DNA of 64,000 bases from Plectrocnemia conspersa (GCA_009617715.1 VTFK01000588.1:1-64000), one strand, 5' to 3'; positions 51,301-63,751 are shown, counted from the first letter of the stretch. The notes: generated by a model from the letters alone, not told the origin. Translations and numbers: made by a program.

Positions 51301-53149
51301 ATATTTTTCATAAATAAATAAATATTCACATTTTTATTATACAAATTATTAACACAACACAATATATAATACATATAACAATAACATCACAGAATATTTC
51401 ATCGGAGAAGATTTATTTTAATATAATTTTGATAATATATTTTAATACAATATTGAAAAAATACACGAACAGTGCAATGAGATTATAATATGTTCTTATA
51501 TGTATTTATGAACAGAACAAATCCTTTAGTTATATAAATGTATTTTTATATATAAAATAGAGTACGTATAAGAATATACCAATTAATATACAACATGAAA
51601 TATTGTTTATAGAAGCTCATTTTTAATAATTTTACTAAAGTGGCATACAATGTATCATTTTCAATAAAGCTGAATATTTTGTGATTAAAATAAATAAAAT
51701 TTAATATAATAAATTTTATCATAATTATGATTTAATTATAAAATAACATTAAATTTTTATTTTTATAAATGTAACTTATGTATATTACACACATTTACGT
51801 GATAACATCTTAAAGCACTAACACCCAATAAAGCCTGAGATTTTAAGCAATTCTTTAAATGAAAAAAAGTGATGGCGATATTTAGTATTTTATTATTATT
51901 TTGCAATTCAACATATAATCGATTTAATACTATAATATATATAATTAGCGTTTCACACAAATATTATCATTAAAAAAATACGTGTTTCAAGCCGAATACA
52001 TACAATTACAAAATATTATATACATTATTTTGTGTAATAGTCAAAATAGTAAAGCTTTTTTCATTATAATATATTTTTAATACCGAATACACACAAATTC
52101 TGTATCTATGTATATTATTTCCCATAAATTTGGACAACTTGGAACAGTTTTCAAGCTTTAACAATTTTCTCTACCCAGCCTATTCAAACTTAAATCACAG
52201 CCCAAAGGTTTACCAGGATAATTTACAATCTTAGTATTTTTTTATTTAAAAAATAGTTGAGAAAGTAATACCTCCTATGAAATAATAACAAAGATGTCTT
52301 AAAATAAATGTATAAATGTCAAGATTATTATTTATTTTTGACCTTTTAAATATAAACTTGATATTTTATTACTTGCAACGTTATTTTACATGCTGAATTT
52401 TAAAACTATCAATGCTATCATCAAAACTTAAAAGATCTGTTGTGAAATTGTTTTTTAAAGCCTTTATCATGCATATTACATACAATACTTTTTAAAGTAT
52501 AAAATAACAGAGCTTTAATATTATTTGTTTATATTATTATTGAATTGAACATAATTCCATAAATATTTATATTTGTGTTAGTTCTATCTTAAAGTTTCAT
52601 AAAACAGTATTTATAATATTCGTATTTTTTTGGTAACATTAGTTTATTTGGATACGAGTCGAATAACTAAACTATAAATACTCCAGCGATATGCAGTTTT
52701 TAACTATTGTAAAACTGCATCCAAACATTGGTCAAAAATGTTAACACGATACTCGGAACATGTTTATATTTAGAGTTACAAAATATTGTATTTAATTATG
52801 TTATCTAACTCACACAAAAATGTATTATTTGGTCGGTTTTTAGCCAACATTCGGACAGCCTTATCTGAAAATCATCAGGGTTAAAATTTATTATTTGATT
52901 GTCTTCTAATATGGCTCAAGTATACCAACTATTACCCAATAATATTGAAAATTAGTATAGTAACTTACACTTATGTAAACATACATATACAATTTAAAGC
53001 CAAACGATGTTTCAAATCCTTACATTCAATATGTATATATTTCATTTTTAACCTTTGTCCCAAGTTGTCCTGAATGACCTGTTTTTTTAAATACCCTTTG
53101 ACGCCGGAAGTGGATCATCATCACTTATGGTCGGCGCCAAAAGCAACCC
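48393..53149. other. intergenic region between convergent genes, with 3' UTRs
   Basis: Follows the Ac3 stop and ends at the stop of the minus-strand gene. A candidate + strand poly(A) signal AATAAA lies at 49145-49150, with further AT-rich possibilities downstream. For the minus-strand gene, TTTATT at 52887-52892 (AATAAA on its strand) lies about 260 nt past the stop. True cleavage sites cannot be fixed by eye. No further gene was recognised. Confidence 0.6.
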
Positions 53150-53713
53150 TCACGTCCTCACAAATTTATAAACAACACCAAACACTAAAACACTGACTAA
53201 AACTAACACTAAAGTGGTGATAACTTTGGCAAACGCATTCAGTCCAGATTCGCCAGGGTCCGGAGGTCTGGCGCTTTGACCAGGCGCCGCTCTCTTTCCT
53301 GCTAATCCTCTGGCCAATGCGGGAAAGGCCAAGCTTTGAGTAAAGGTCAATTTATGCAAGGATTCAGAGAGGGAATAAGGTCCAACGCTGCCTCTAGCGG
53401 CAGCCCTCAGCAAAGCATACTCTAAATCCAAGGCGTCAAACAGTGAGTACCTAGCCGTCATGGTGGAAGAGCGTCTTCTTTCGTTGTGCTGCCAACTATT
53501 CGAACTTCTTGGCGGTGCTGCTACAGAAGTGAGAGATGATGTTGTCGAAGAAGACGGGGATAACTCGCGCACGTCTTCGGCTGATGTGTGAGCTGGTTGT
53601 CTAAGCAATCGGGCGTGATCTGGATGAAGAAGACTTGCTGAAGGTCTACGTCCGCCTGGACTTCCTAATCCATTGACGCACATACTACCGGGACCTCCTG
53701 GTGATGGAGATGC
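53150..53713 (-). CDS. terminal exon of tail-anchored protein: Ser-rich region, YSLFDAL block and C-terminal membrane segment
   Basis: On the minus strand the acceptor tattttag lies just above 53713; ten codons (ASPSPGGPGS) precede the first Met and the frame stays open to the stop at 53152-53150, 187 codons in all. Features in order: Pro/Arg/Ser-rich start; SSSTTSSLTS run at about residue 60; ERRRSSTMTARYSLFDALDL, where RRRSS is a potential basophilic kinase site; a leucine-rich block; a Pro/Gly linker; and hydrophobic VITTLVLVLVSVLVFGVVY followed by KFVRT. GC content is well above the surroundings. The short basic C-terminal end after the helix is typical of tail anchors. Confidence 0.9.
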   Translation of the reverse strand, partial: ASPSPGGPGSMCVNGLGSPGGRRPSASLLHPDHARLLRQPAHTSAEDVRELSPSSSTTSSLTSVAAPPRSSNSWQHNERRRSSTMTARYSLFDALDLEYALLRAAARGSVGPYSLSESLHKLTFTQSLAFPALARGLAGKRAAPGQSARPPDPGESGLNAFAKVITTLVLVLVSVLVFGVVYKFVRT

Positions 53714-56700
53714 CTAAAATACATAATATTATTTAATATACACGGTATTATCTCATATTTTAATAAAAAATAATATAAACTTGCAGCTTCTTGCTTTATA
53801 AACATTAATATAATATCTTGATCTTGAATTATTAAACATTTAATAGATATTTTACCGATGTAGCAACAATTTTTTTCTTAAAAGTGAACTATAAATTTAT
53901 ATTGCTTTAATTTGACAATAAATCAAAAGGTAAAGAGTTAAATAAATATTTTAATAATTTACTGATAAATCGAGCGCTTTAAATTAAGCAATTTAAATGC
54001 AAGATTTTGATGTTGTACTTTTTGTGAAGAATAATATTGTCTAGAATGTCTTAATACTAAAAATTATCATTTATATATTTTTTTTTGCAATAAAGCTTAT
54101 GATTTTAAAAAATCTAATATTTAAGATATAAATAATAGAGAAGAAAAAAATAATAAAAAAAATTTAGCATTTAAATTTAAGGTCGCCGTTCACAAAATAA
54201 GATAACAACGTTTCACGGAACCACTTTAAACTTGCTGTTTGATAAAGATAAGAAAGCACGACAAGACTAAGAAATTTGTAAAGCGTTAGATTATCGAAAG
54301 CAATTTTAGTGAGTCACACGTTTCGCACAGGGATATAAATCTTTTTTTAGATACGCCAAGGAACAGTTGATATTAAATGGTCGACCATAGTAGACAACGC
54401 ACACCATTTTGGTCTGACGCTGGCGTTTTAATCCTTGGTTTATTGAGTATTGAAAGCCAACACCATCATTTACTAAGCTTTTTTCCTTCGACGTCGCCTT
54501 CACTATTTGAAGACTACACCCGCAGATGGCTTCAAGCTGGGCCTTCCGGCATCATCTGGTAAGGGGCCACCACAGAAGTGTCCTGAGACTATACACATCA
54601 ATAGAGCGAAACCCTCTTTAGATTGTCAGCTAGATGTCAGCGCCCTATATTTAACGCATCCACAGGAAAAGAGCCTCCATCGGCGTCGTTGAGAGACTGC
54701 AGACTTCAGAGTGAGTGATCCACGGAGTGAGGCCCTCTTTAGGGTCAGTCAGGATTCTGCATCACTTCATCACTATGCTCCTGAAGACGACAATACCAGG
54801 AAGTGCTTCGTATACTGCAGCTTAAGATGCCGCGTCGCTGAGGGTCTGCGCCCCAGATGCTGTGTCTTATAAACATTATTCCCCAGTATTTATTTTTTTA
54901 TGCATAAATGTAATATAAAATATTATAAAGTTGATTTGTTGCTTTTGTTAAATAAAGACGCATTTTAAGCTTTGAAACATCTTTCACGTTCATATAATTT
55001 TTGGGGGGATTTTAATTAAACACAATTTGCTATTATATTTTTTCTGTTGCGCAATACTTTACAAGACATGAAACAACTTAAGCTAAATATTATTTTAATA
55101 TTTTATTTATAATTATTCACAATTGATTTGCTCATATCAACTCATACAATATTATATATTGTGTCACGAATATTTGAGCTATAATGATTTTTTAAGTTTC
55201 ATTTTTTACTCCTTATCAGATTTTCGATAACATTCTGTTTTTATTTTTTATTGAAGGGATGATTAGCTCATTATTATGCTAAATAATATTTAATTTATTT
55301 AAATTATATACTTTTTTAGCCAAATAACTAAATATTGAAATTAATTAAATATTTTTTTCACTTAACACCAAAAATATAATACACATTATTAAAAAAAATG
55401 CCATTATTAGTATGTGTTTTAATTTTGCTTTATAGCAAAGCTTTAAAAATTTCTATCTGGTTAATACTGTAAATTTCAAAGCATAAATTTCAATTTTCGC
55501 CTTTAGAAATGTAAGTAAATTTGTTCGTATTTTTTGTGAATTTTTTTCTTTTTTACTTTTTTCATAATAGTTTTAGAAGAAACCTTTTTTATATTAACTA
55601 ACTAAGAGAGTTTTCTTGATAATGTTAAAGTGAATTAGTATGCTTTGAAATCATTACAGGTTTTTACTGGTTTTCTCTATGAACAGTGTTTATTTTATAA
55701 TTAATAACTAAGGTATAACTTTAGCTATTTCCTTCATACTTAATTATTTTACTATATGTTTTAAAATTATATTAAAAATATTTGTAAAATAGAGATTTTA
55801 AAATTTTATTTTTCTAAAAATATTTGTATTATTTTTTTGAGTAGTACACTAAGAATCGATAAATCACCTAAATTTACAGGCAGACCTGTGAATCAAATTC
55901 AATATTATTTTTGTAGGTATGAAGATAAATATTCTTTAGTTTCTTGAGAGTAAACCATGATTTCTAAATCATCACCTATACTTTTGTATATAGATTGAAC
56001 TGTGTTTTATTGTACAATCTACCTGAGACCAAGGTCTGTAGAATTAGTTATTTCTCAAGGTCATTTGATATACCCTTACTCTCATAATATATACTATGAA
56101 AATTCTATGAATTAATAATGACATAATAACAGTTTTCAATAGGATATAATTGTATGTGTTAAATTTAAACCATTGTATATTGGACCTACTAAACATGAAT
56201 GAAGAAACAGCGCCCTATTATTATATTACTTTGGCTAAAAAAGGCACTACAATATAAATTTAGCTTTGGTAATTAAATTATGGTTGTTACCACACCTGGA
56301 CTGAATCAATTCCTGAGTCGTGCAAGTGATGCTGGTCGTGGGCTGGAACATGTAAGGCGTGTAAGGGGTGCAGGGCTCCGGTTGGAGCTAGCTTGTATGG
56401 AGTGCGAGGTGAAAGTGGGGATTTTGGCGATGGACAATCCAAAGAAGATGAAGCTCTCCTTTCTGGCGGAAACACGAAACTTTGTCCATCTCCTTCGCCA
56501 CGGGGTGATTGGCGGGGCGAGTCTTGTGAAGGCCAAACCTGGTGAAGTTGAGCAGTTTATTTTGTTATAAGCGACACACGAATGAATTAATATTATTCAG
56601 CACTTGTCAAGTAAAATGTAATATTAGATTTGTAAGAGCTATGCGCGGATATTCTTACCTTCGTCCAAAATGATATAGATCTAGTATTATTTTAGTATTT

Positions 56701-59680
56701 TTTGAGCAGTATTAATTTGAGTAGATTATTGTAAAACGTAAAAATGACAATGTCTAAAATGTTTTATTGTTAAAATAAAAACACTTAATAATATCTATTT
56801 GTACTCTGTATATTTGCTAAGTCTAATAAAAATGCTAATTTAAAGGTAAACTCCAGACTAATATTCATGAACTTCTAAATGTGTTTAGTATATATTTGTT
56901 TTCCTTTATTATGAGCTTCCATTGTAGTGCACTATGTAAATAATTTACAATTTTTTGCTAAATAATTATTGTCTATTAGGATTTATTATTTTGTTTGTGG
57001 ATGCTATGTCGTTCGACTTTTTTCGTGGACGTATTGGACCAAAAATGCTAACGCAGAGAAACTAATAATATTATTTTTAAAAACTAAGACTCATAATATT
57101 TGCTTTATGGTACAGTATAAAATAAATATATTGGAAAACACTTGTACTTTTTTAATAATTCGTTCAATGCTATGCTCTTTTACCAGTGAGAAGCAAGTTT
57201 TCTTACACCCTCTTTGAATAACTTTTATGGATACCATTTATCTACTTATTTATAACTCTTTTCACTTTGTAAAGAAGCTAAAAATGCTTTCTTTGTTGTG
57301 TTTTTGTTTCGAACTTACACTAAAAGGTAGTAATAACTATGCACTTAATTATGCTTATGAAAAGGAGGTGTTAATTATTTTTATCACAGATTGGTATAAC
57401 TTTTCTTGTTAAACGAGTGGTTTTTCTTGAGAAGTTTGTCTTTATAATCCACAAGAATTCTCTTGATAATTCAACAATATTGAGACAATTTCTTTTCAAC
57501 TTTAATTGACCTTCTAGTTTTAATAATCTGTTGCTACAATTTTGTGGTCTATTAATGAATTACACAAAAAAAAATGGCATATATTTTCTGCTCTTTTGAC
57601 TTCTTTTCTCATAATCAATGAAATCAAAAAAGCAATTTAAGTTTCTTACACTTAGGATCGATCATCGCTAAATAGCACTTAAATCTTTTTTGGATGCCTT
57701 AACTTTCTTTTCAAGATAAAATAATTTTACTCCTTTCGTAAAATTTTGTATTTCTTTGGATTTGTTAAATCTTTTTTATATTATCTAAAAGTTAATTTAT
57801 AACTTTTTAATTTGTCTGGAATTATTTTAAACTTTTGTATGCTTCTTTAATTGAAATGTGTTTTAGCAATATAATAGATTATTTTATTATAGTCCTAATA
57901 AATATTTGTTTGCACGTTTTATATGTTTTATAAGTATGATTAGCATAACGTAACTAAATATACATTTAAAAAAATAAAATATTTAATTTATTGTAAGATC
58001 TATAAGTGGATCAATATTACATGGACCAAATATTTTGATAACATAATAAATTTACTTGATAACTATAAGTCAATTGTTATATTTGAAGTAAAATAAGCGT
58101 GCAGCATGAACTCATTATAATAACTTATTGCATACGCATTGACCGCGAGAAAAGACTTGTCGCACATACGCATTAAAAGTGCAATAAACAAAAATGTTAT
58201 TAGTGCATTTTAACGTGACAATTAGAAATTAGGGAGCATTCTCAAATGCATTTAAAAAGGCCACTCAGTGCTATTACAAACACAAAATAATGTATTGAAG
58301 TGCAATTTTTTAAATGCGAAAAGATAAGTGCAGTGTTGCCAAATCTTATTTTTCTCAAACAAGACTAAAATAAACAAATCTTATCCCGCCTTTTTTTAAT
58401 TGTCGCAATTATTTTACAGAACCCATTCATTGCGCACATCATTCTATTTAATTCGGAATTTATTAATTATTTATCAATCAATTCCATTAAAAATCACCAG
58501 ATTCAACAAATACTCCCGAATTGGGATATACAAAAATCAAATTGCACTTAAATATTAACCAAAAAAGCAGCCGCTTCCTCTTTACTTTAGAGTCCAGCTC
58601 GATTTTTGAAGATTGCTGAATTTTTTAAAGGCACAAAAGATATGAGCATCTTGTATTTAAAGTAAATTTACAAAAACGTAATTCAAAAATAGTTGCACAA
58701 TTTATTAATTATAATTTAAAACTAAATAGTTTTGCTTTATATAGAAAATGCCTGAATGCCTGAAGTTAACACAGACTATTGAAACACACTTGTTAATGAT
58801 AAAAAAAACATTTTGTATTAAAAAATCTCTTTTTTATATCCAGGAAATATCTATAGTTTTTGATGCTAGATTAAGAAACGAATAAATATTCATAGTGGCA
58901 AAAAATTAACTGTAACGATAATTTTTACCACTATTTAAATTTATAGTGGTATTATATAAACTCTACAGTGAATATTTTATTATAGTAAGTTTTACAGTAA
59001 ATAAAGATTGGAGATCGGTTGTTTTTTTTATGCATCCTAAAATATGCTCCATTAACATTATTGGACGTGAAACTATATTATTTTAATTTGTAAAATGTAT
59101 TATATTTTTTATTCATTGCGGCACAGCTTAATCAATAATGACTTAGGGAAATTGGAAAACACCTCAAAATGTACTGTAAAAATGTACATATACAGTAAGA
59201 GCACAACTACTGATTATTTGCCATTCTATTTATAAAATATATAAAAAAAACTGGCGTTAACCTTGATAACTGCTTTTTATCAGGATTCATAAATAAATCG
59301 TGTTTATAAATAAGTATTAATTCATTAAAACGTTCATGTTACTGTTTGGTAATACAAAATAAATAAGCTATAATACTAAATTTATGTATTTTTATGAGCA
59401 TTGAATATATTTCCGGTTGCCCGTAGAGATCAGTGAGTGTTAATTTATATTCATATATTTATGTGACTTACTAAGAGTCTACAACTGAATTTATTAATAT
59501 TAGAATACTTGACAAGTGCTCTATGAATATATCATGAAATAATACTTGAAGTAATGGCAAGGAGCACGTTGGTGCCGGTCTAGGGGATGTTTCTCCTTCT
59601 CCTTGTGATGAATTTCCACTGGACGATCGAACTGCTGACCATAGTCGTTTCAATCCTGCTTCTTTTCTCTTTTCAGTTTT
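53150..59680 (-). CDS. unidentified Ser/Pro-rich, tail-anchored membrane protein, 3' partial gene
   Basis: Gene-level entry. Exons 59680-59546, 56538-56296 and 53713-53150, all joined in phase 0 by GT-AG introns, encode 313 residues. Order: a basic start (KTEKRKEAGLKRLWSAVRSSS), a Ser/Pro-rich region with many SP motifs, a DSGIDS motif, a more hydrophobic conserved-looking block (RYSLFDALDLEYALLRAAARG, LHKLTFTQSLAFPALARGLAG), then a single hydrophobic segment of about 20 residues ending KFVRT at the stop. No signal or other membrane segment lies in the visible part, so it is a predicted tail-anchored protein of the ER or mitochondrial outer membrane. I do not recognise the family. The 5' end is outside the window. 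Confidence 0.8.
53714..56295 (-). other. 2.6-kb intron of the tail-anchored gene
   Basis: Donor gtgtgg (weak, at 56295 downward) and acceptor tattttag on the minus strand. It includes the GC-richer block at 54380-54870, listed separately; otherwise AT-rich and without recognised genes. Confidence 0.7.
54380..54870. repeat. GC-richer block of unknown origin with imperfect internal repetition
   Basis: A 490-bp segment of markedly higher GC in an AT-rich intron. CCCTCTTTAG followed by TCAG-containing sequence occurs near 54612 and again near 54732. On the + strand 54507-54692 is open for 61 codons, and reading resumes after the stop for a similar length, but no domain is recognised. It may be a fragment of a mobile element, a processed sequence or an unannotated exon; nothing in the sequence decides. 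Confidence 0.35.
56296..56538 (-). CDS. internal exon of tail-anchored protein: SP-rich, with DSGIDS motif
   Basis: Minus-strand acceptor ttcaccag above 56538 and donor CAG|gtgtgg at 56295. Eighty-one whole codons, phase 0 at both ends. Contains QDSPRQSPRGEGDG, FPPERRASSS and PSPKSPLSPRTPYKL, then a His-rich stretch and HDSGIDSVQ. Several SP/TP sites suggest proline-directed phosphorylation. The weak gtgtgg donor is the least certain border, but the frame closes shortly after it. The plus-strand open frame over the same bases (56280-56570) is treated as its shadow. Confidence 0.85.
56539..59545 (-). other. 3.0-kb intron of the tail-anchored gene
   Basis: Donor gtatta (minus strand, at 59545 downward) and acceptor ttcaccag. 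AT-rich throughout, with only short chance open frames such as 56969-57217. No repeats of note were seen. Confidence 0.7.
59546..59680 (-). CDS. internal exon of tail-anchored protein: basic Lys/Arg/Ser segment
   Basis: Minus-strand acceptor gttttacag just above 59680 and donor CAA|gtatta at 59545. Forty-five whole codons, phase 0 at both ends: KTEKRKEAGLKRLWSAVRSSS, then SSQGEGETSPRPAP and CSLPLLQ. The first part is a basic amphipathic helix candidate. Splicing to the next exon gives LLQ-VWPSQD. This is the most 5' exon of the gene that I can see in the window. Confidence 0.85.
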
Positions 59681-60420
59681 CTGTAAAACACATAAACACA
59701 ATTCAAAATTTCATCGTTAAAATAAATTAGCCTAATCAAGTAAATGGCTAAATAACAACAAAGACCACCACTCTTTTGAAGTGTCATAACTATGGAGACT
59801 ATTGTTGGCAGTGATTAACACAAAATCGATGCAAATGTCGTGCGATGGTCACTTATCCACATTGTAACATTCAAGGGTGAAATTTTCTATTGTCGATAAG
59901 GTTTGCGACCCTCGAATGAGTGCACAAGGAAAATATCGACCTTCCCCAATGTCAGTGGTAGTTGAATAAATTATAATTGACAAATTGCCGTCTAAAAATC
60001 AAAAAAGTAATTACGTATATTATGAAACAATTTTTGTAATAAGGCGCTTAGTAGAAAAATGAGTAATTAATATTATTAAGTTAAGATATAAAAAAAATAT
60101 AATTAAATTTCACGAACAAGGAACGGTAAAGATGTATTTAATTATAATATTTCTATTTATCTTTTGAAAAACGGTATTCTTACGACAGGTACACTTAGAT
60201 ATTTATTCATTTGTTAAACAATTTGCTTTTATATTTATTATATATCCATCAATTATATATTTAACGACAAAGTAAAAATATATAAATAGTAATAATTATT
60301 ATATTGCTTTTTAATTATTTTTTAACATTATGCTTCTACTAAAGATATACTTATAGCCAGCACGATAGACAAGTCATATAAGTCAGTGACTAATACCTTA
60401 AATACATGGATTTGAATCCC

Positions 60421-60468
60421 TTGCACTCGTAAGTCGACAATGTGTTGCACTAGTACGTCGACAATATA
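60421..60468 (+). repeat. two-copy 24-bp tandem repeat
   Basis: Units 60421-60444 and 60445-60468 share TTGCACT-GTA-GTCGACAAT, with a third GTCGACAA-like fragment just after. It follows a GGATTTGAATCCC B-box-like palindrome near 60408. Confidence 0.8.
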
Positions 60469-61177
60469 TCGACAAAACTTTGAATTCATTTATTGGCTTT
60501 GTGTTCAAGCAAATTTTGGCAATTTAAATTTATTATTGGTAAAAAAAATCTGTTAAACACATATATTGAATTTTTAACTATTGCAAATAACTCAATAATC
60601 TTAAATTTACGATATATTTATTGTAAATTTTTTCACCGGAACATGGACGTATTGTGTTGTGTTAAGGCTGAATCGCGTGTTACTTGACAGTTTTGCGTTG
60701 TCAATTATTGCTCTTAAACTGATTTTTTCCTTCAAAAGGTATCTATATTTTTATTAAATGCGATGAAACGGGATCATATGCTCTAATTGTGCATAATTAG
60801 TACTTTATATTGTGTGTCTGTTATGAAATAAAAAAAAAATTGTGAGACGGAAAAAGAGCGAGATGCCGTTATGCAAGTAGAGCTCGCTATTTCGCTCGCA
60901 CTATTAAAATGAGCGATTAACAACTATCAACCTGTATCGACATTTTCAGCGGCAACTCAAATAATAATATAAGTCTCTACACAATTTGATTTGATTTATT
61001 GTTGCGCTAGTAAAAAACTAAATTATGTAAAACAGAATTAGTAATAAATATAAATTATTAATATATTCATCTCACGAATAAATATAGTAATAATTAATTG
61101 AAATAAATCCGAACTTGATCTTGTCTAGAGACATATATTACTTAGTTCATCAAAATAAAAATAGATTGTCAGACTGT

Positions 61178-61252
61178 GATTTCAGTCTGGTGTCCCACTA
61201 ATTACTTAGTAGTTGTTGATTGTGTATATCCAGTTGTAACGCATTTAGGCTA
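61178..61252 (+). repeat. dispersed repeat, copy D
   Basis: Related to 16515-16590 through GATTT-AGTCTG, AGTTGTTGATTGT and AGTTGTAAC in the same order. Confidence 0.45.
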
Positions 61253-61896
61253 ATAATATTGTATGCAGCTATTCAAATGCTGCAAAATGCTATTTTTTGG
61301 AATCATCTTCGACAAGTTTTTTTAGAAAATATAAGTTAAGGAATATTATAGTATTATCATTTATATTTGTATTATTATATGATAAAAAATGACTCATATA
61401 AGATCGTTAAGTAGTTATTAGTAATATTTTATATTTGCTTTTAAATGTACTAAAAATTACTAAATCAATATTATTTTATTTTTTGTGAAACAATTCATTT
61501 TAAAATTACATAATAATATTTTAATAGTATTTATTTGATATTATAAGAACAAAGCGCAATAGAATTGATAGAAACTTCAGAAAGTATAACTATGAGCCCT
61601 AAATTATAATTAAATTTCCTACATTTAAAATGAGTTATATTGCTAATGTCAGATGTTTAAGACAGATGTGTATTAATATATCTCTTGATATATAACCTAT
61701 GTACATATATCTATATACTACATATATTATTGTGATATATACTCAAAATAAAGTAAAAATATTTAAGGTTTTTATAGGTTGTTTATAATAAGCATAATTT
61801 GGAATAACTATTTTATTTATTGCTATGTTATTTCTTATGCCTAAATGCTAATATTTGTTTCCATTTTTCTGTATCATTAATGGCTCATAAATCATA

Positions 61897-61898
<2 letters not shown>

Positions 61899-61989
<91 letters not shown>
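61899..61989 (+). repeat. (AT)n microsatellite, about 45 units
   Basis: An uninterrupted AT run of about 90 bp. It lies directly beside the truncated mariner copy at 62010-62290. Such runs are prone to assembly error, so the true length is uncertain. Confidence 0.97.
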
Positions 61990-61992
<3 letters not shown>

Positions 61993-62009
61993 TGTTAATT
62001 CGGAATAGT

Positions 62010-62290
62010 TTAGTTTCTCGGCCAGCTAATGGATAGTTTGAGTAGAATTTGCTTCCATTTTCGCAGCCAGGACAGCATCTTATATCATTGCTGATCTTCC
62101 ACGTCTAGGACTATTCAGTTCAAGGACCAGGACTATTCAGGACTAGTCGTTCAATTTTTTTTAAACTATCTAATGAATTACCTACTACTTCACAAATATT
62201 TTTATGGACGTAGTTTCCGATTTTTTTATAGAAATTCATATAACATGCAATTTTTTAAACTGTTCCCTTAGTGAAAATTCTGCCAATGTA
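62010..62290 (-). pseudogene. mariner transposase remnant, copy B (truncated, inverted relative to copy A)
   Basis: Read on the minus strand it matches 14279-14520 closely in nucleotides: TTGGCAGAATTTTCAC for the N-terminus, AAATTGCATGTTATATGAAT, and CTGGCCGAGAAACTAAAC at the end. It holds only the N-terminal region up to the helix-turn-helix and stops beside the (AT)n run. It includes about 50 bases (SGRP-like linker) deleted from copy A. Stops and frameshifts make it inactive. Confidence 0.88.
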
Positions 62291-63640
62291 AATTTTGGGG
62301 TCCATTTTTTTAAATAAAGCATTATAAAGTTTAGATTTGCACCAACACAGATTTACAGATGTACGACTAAAAGCACGATTGACTGTTGGACTGGAAATTT
62401 AGAAAGTATAAATTTGGGTTCCAGAAAATATTTCTTAAGCATTTTACTTTGAATTTGACTACAAATCAAAATTAAAGGTATAATAAATTTATTAAATATA
62501 ATATTACCTATTATTGTTTCAAATAATCCTAATATATATTATTATTAATATTCTCTTAAGTATACTCGTTCAACTCGGGTTTACATTACTAATAACCTTA
62601 CGCAGCTTGTTATTTTTGTTATATAGCCAAAAATGGATTTTCGCATTTATATAATATAGTGTAATAATTTAATGTAATTTGTTAAAGTTTCTTTATGTAT
62701 ATGATACCACGATTTAGTTTATTCCGTTTATTTATCAGATCGAAATATTATGCGGTCCATTATAAAAAATATCTATATTTGCATAAAAAGCTTCTATTTT
62801 TTTTTATTATTATTTTCTCTTTTACGTAACGTATAATTTATAGGGCATACTTAGCTGATCGTTGTTTTTACTGTAAAGTTAATGCTAATGCGATCCAAAG
62901 CCTGACCCGATCTTTATCGATGGTCATTCAGGAAATGGTCATGACCGCGACCAACGTGGTCGGTCACGATATGGCCAAATCGATATATCATCACGGATAG
63001 TCAAGGTTGCACACATGTAACGAGATGTTATTGTAACTTTACGATAAATTCGATAATAACTTGAATTTTTTGTGCGAAAGAAAGTTAAAATTAATTTTTA
63101 TTTATATTATATATTCATGTTTCAAAAAAGTTTTTTAATACAAGTGTCAAACTTTATGAAAAATATCGTTCCAGCAATGCTTGGTAAAGTTAAATAACGG
63201 CTTGAAGTACAAAAAGGACAATTATTTTGACGTTTTAATTTCTGAATTCAATCTTCATTATAATTTTAATTCTGAATGTTTTATAATCCTTTCAGCGCAT
63301 ATGTGATTTAATTTTCAATCTCACTAATTTTATTATTTTAATATAATATTTATTTATACAATGAGCCGCTGCCCATAAACAAAATGATTTATTCCACTAA
63401 GTACTGCTTACAATTTACCGAACTAAAAGAAGAGTATCATGATTTTAATATATAGAATACAAAATATACAAATTTTCTATGAAAGTTTTAATGTAATTTT
63501 GTTAAAATAAGTCGTTTCAGAATCTTACTCGTAACGCGAAATGTAAAATACGATAATGCCAAACCGGAAGCATAGTTTAACAGCTTGTTAATAAACGATA
63601 GTTAAATATCTTACGCTCATCCGGGACTTTCACCACATCA

Positions 63641-63751
63641 CTCGTTATGCGAAACGACGCTCGTTAAACGAGCGTCGTTTTTGTACAGTTTGTTTTGCTC
63701 GCTATGCGAATTTCTCATTATGAGAGGTACTCGTTAAGCTGGGCTCCACTG
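63641..63751. mobile_element. pogo/Tigger-like terminal segment with palindrome
   Basis: The minus-strand reading of 63730-63751 is CAGTGGAGCCCAGCTTAACG, preceded by TA (63752-63753), close to the CAGTGGTGCCTCGCTTAACGA end of Tigger/pogo elements, which insert at TA. Just inside are a 14-bp-arm palindrome (AAACGACGCTCGTT, 63650-63678) and several CTCGTTA or CTCGCTATGCGA words. No opposite terminal repeat was found, so this is one end or a decayed MITE. Confidence 0.65.

Noticed and set aside
56280..56570. 96-codon plus-strand open frame
   Set aside because: Antisense to the SP-rich exon of the minus-strand gene, whose splice sites and phase fit; no domain on the plus strand.
60400..60420. 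GGATTTGAATCCC, B-box-like word
   Set aside because: Largely self-complementary and without acceptor stem or A box; no tRNA gene can be drawn.
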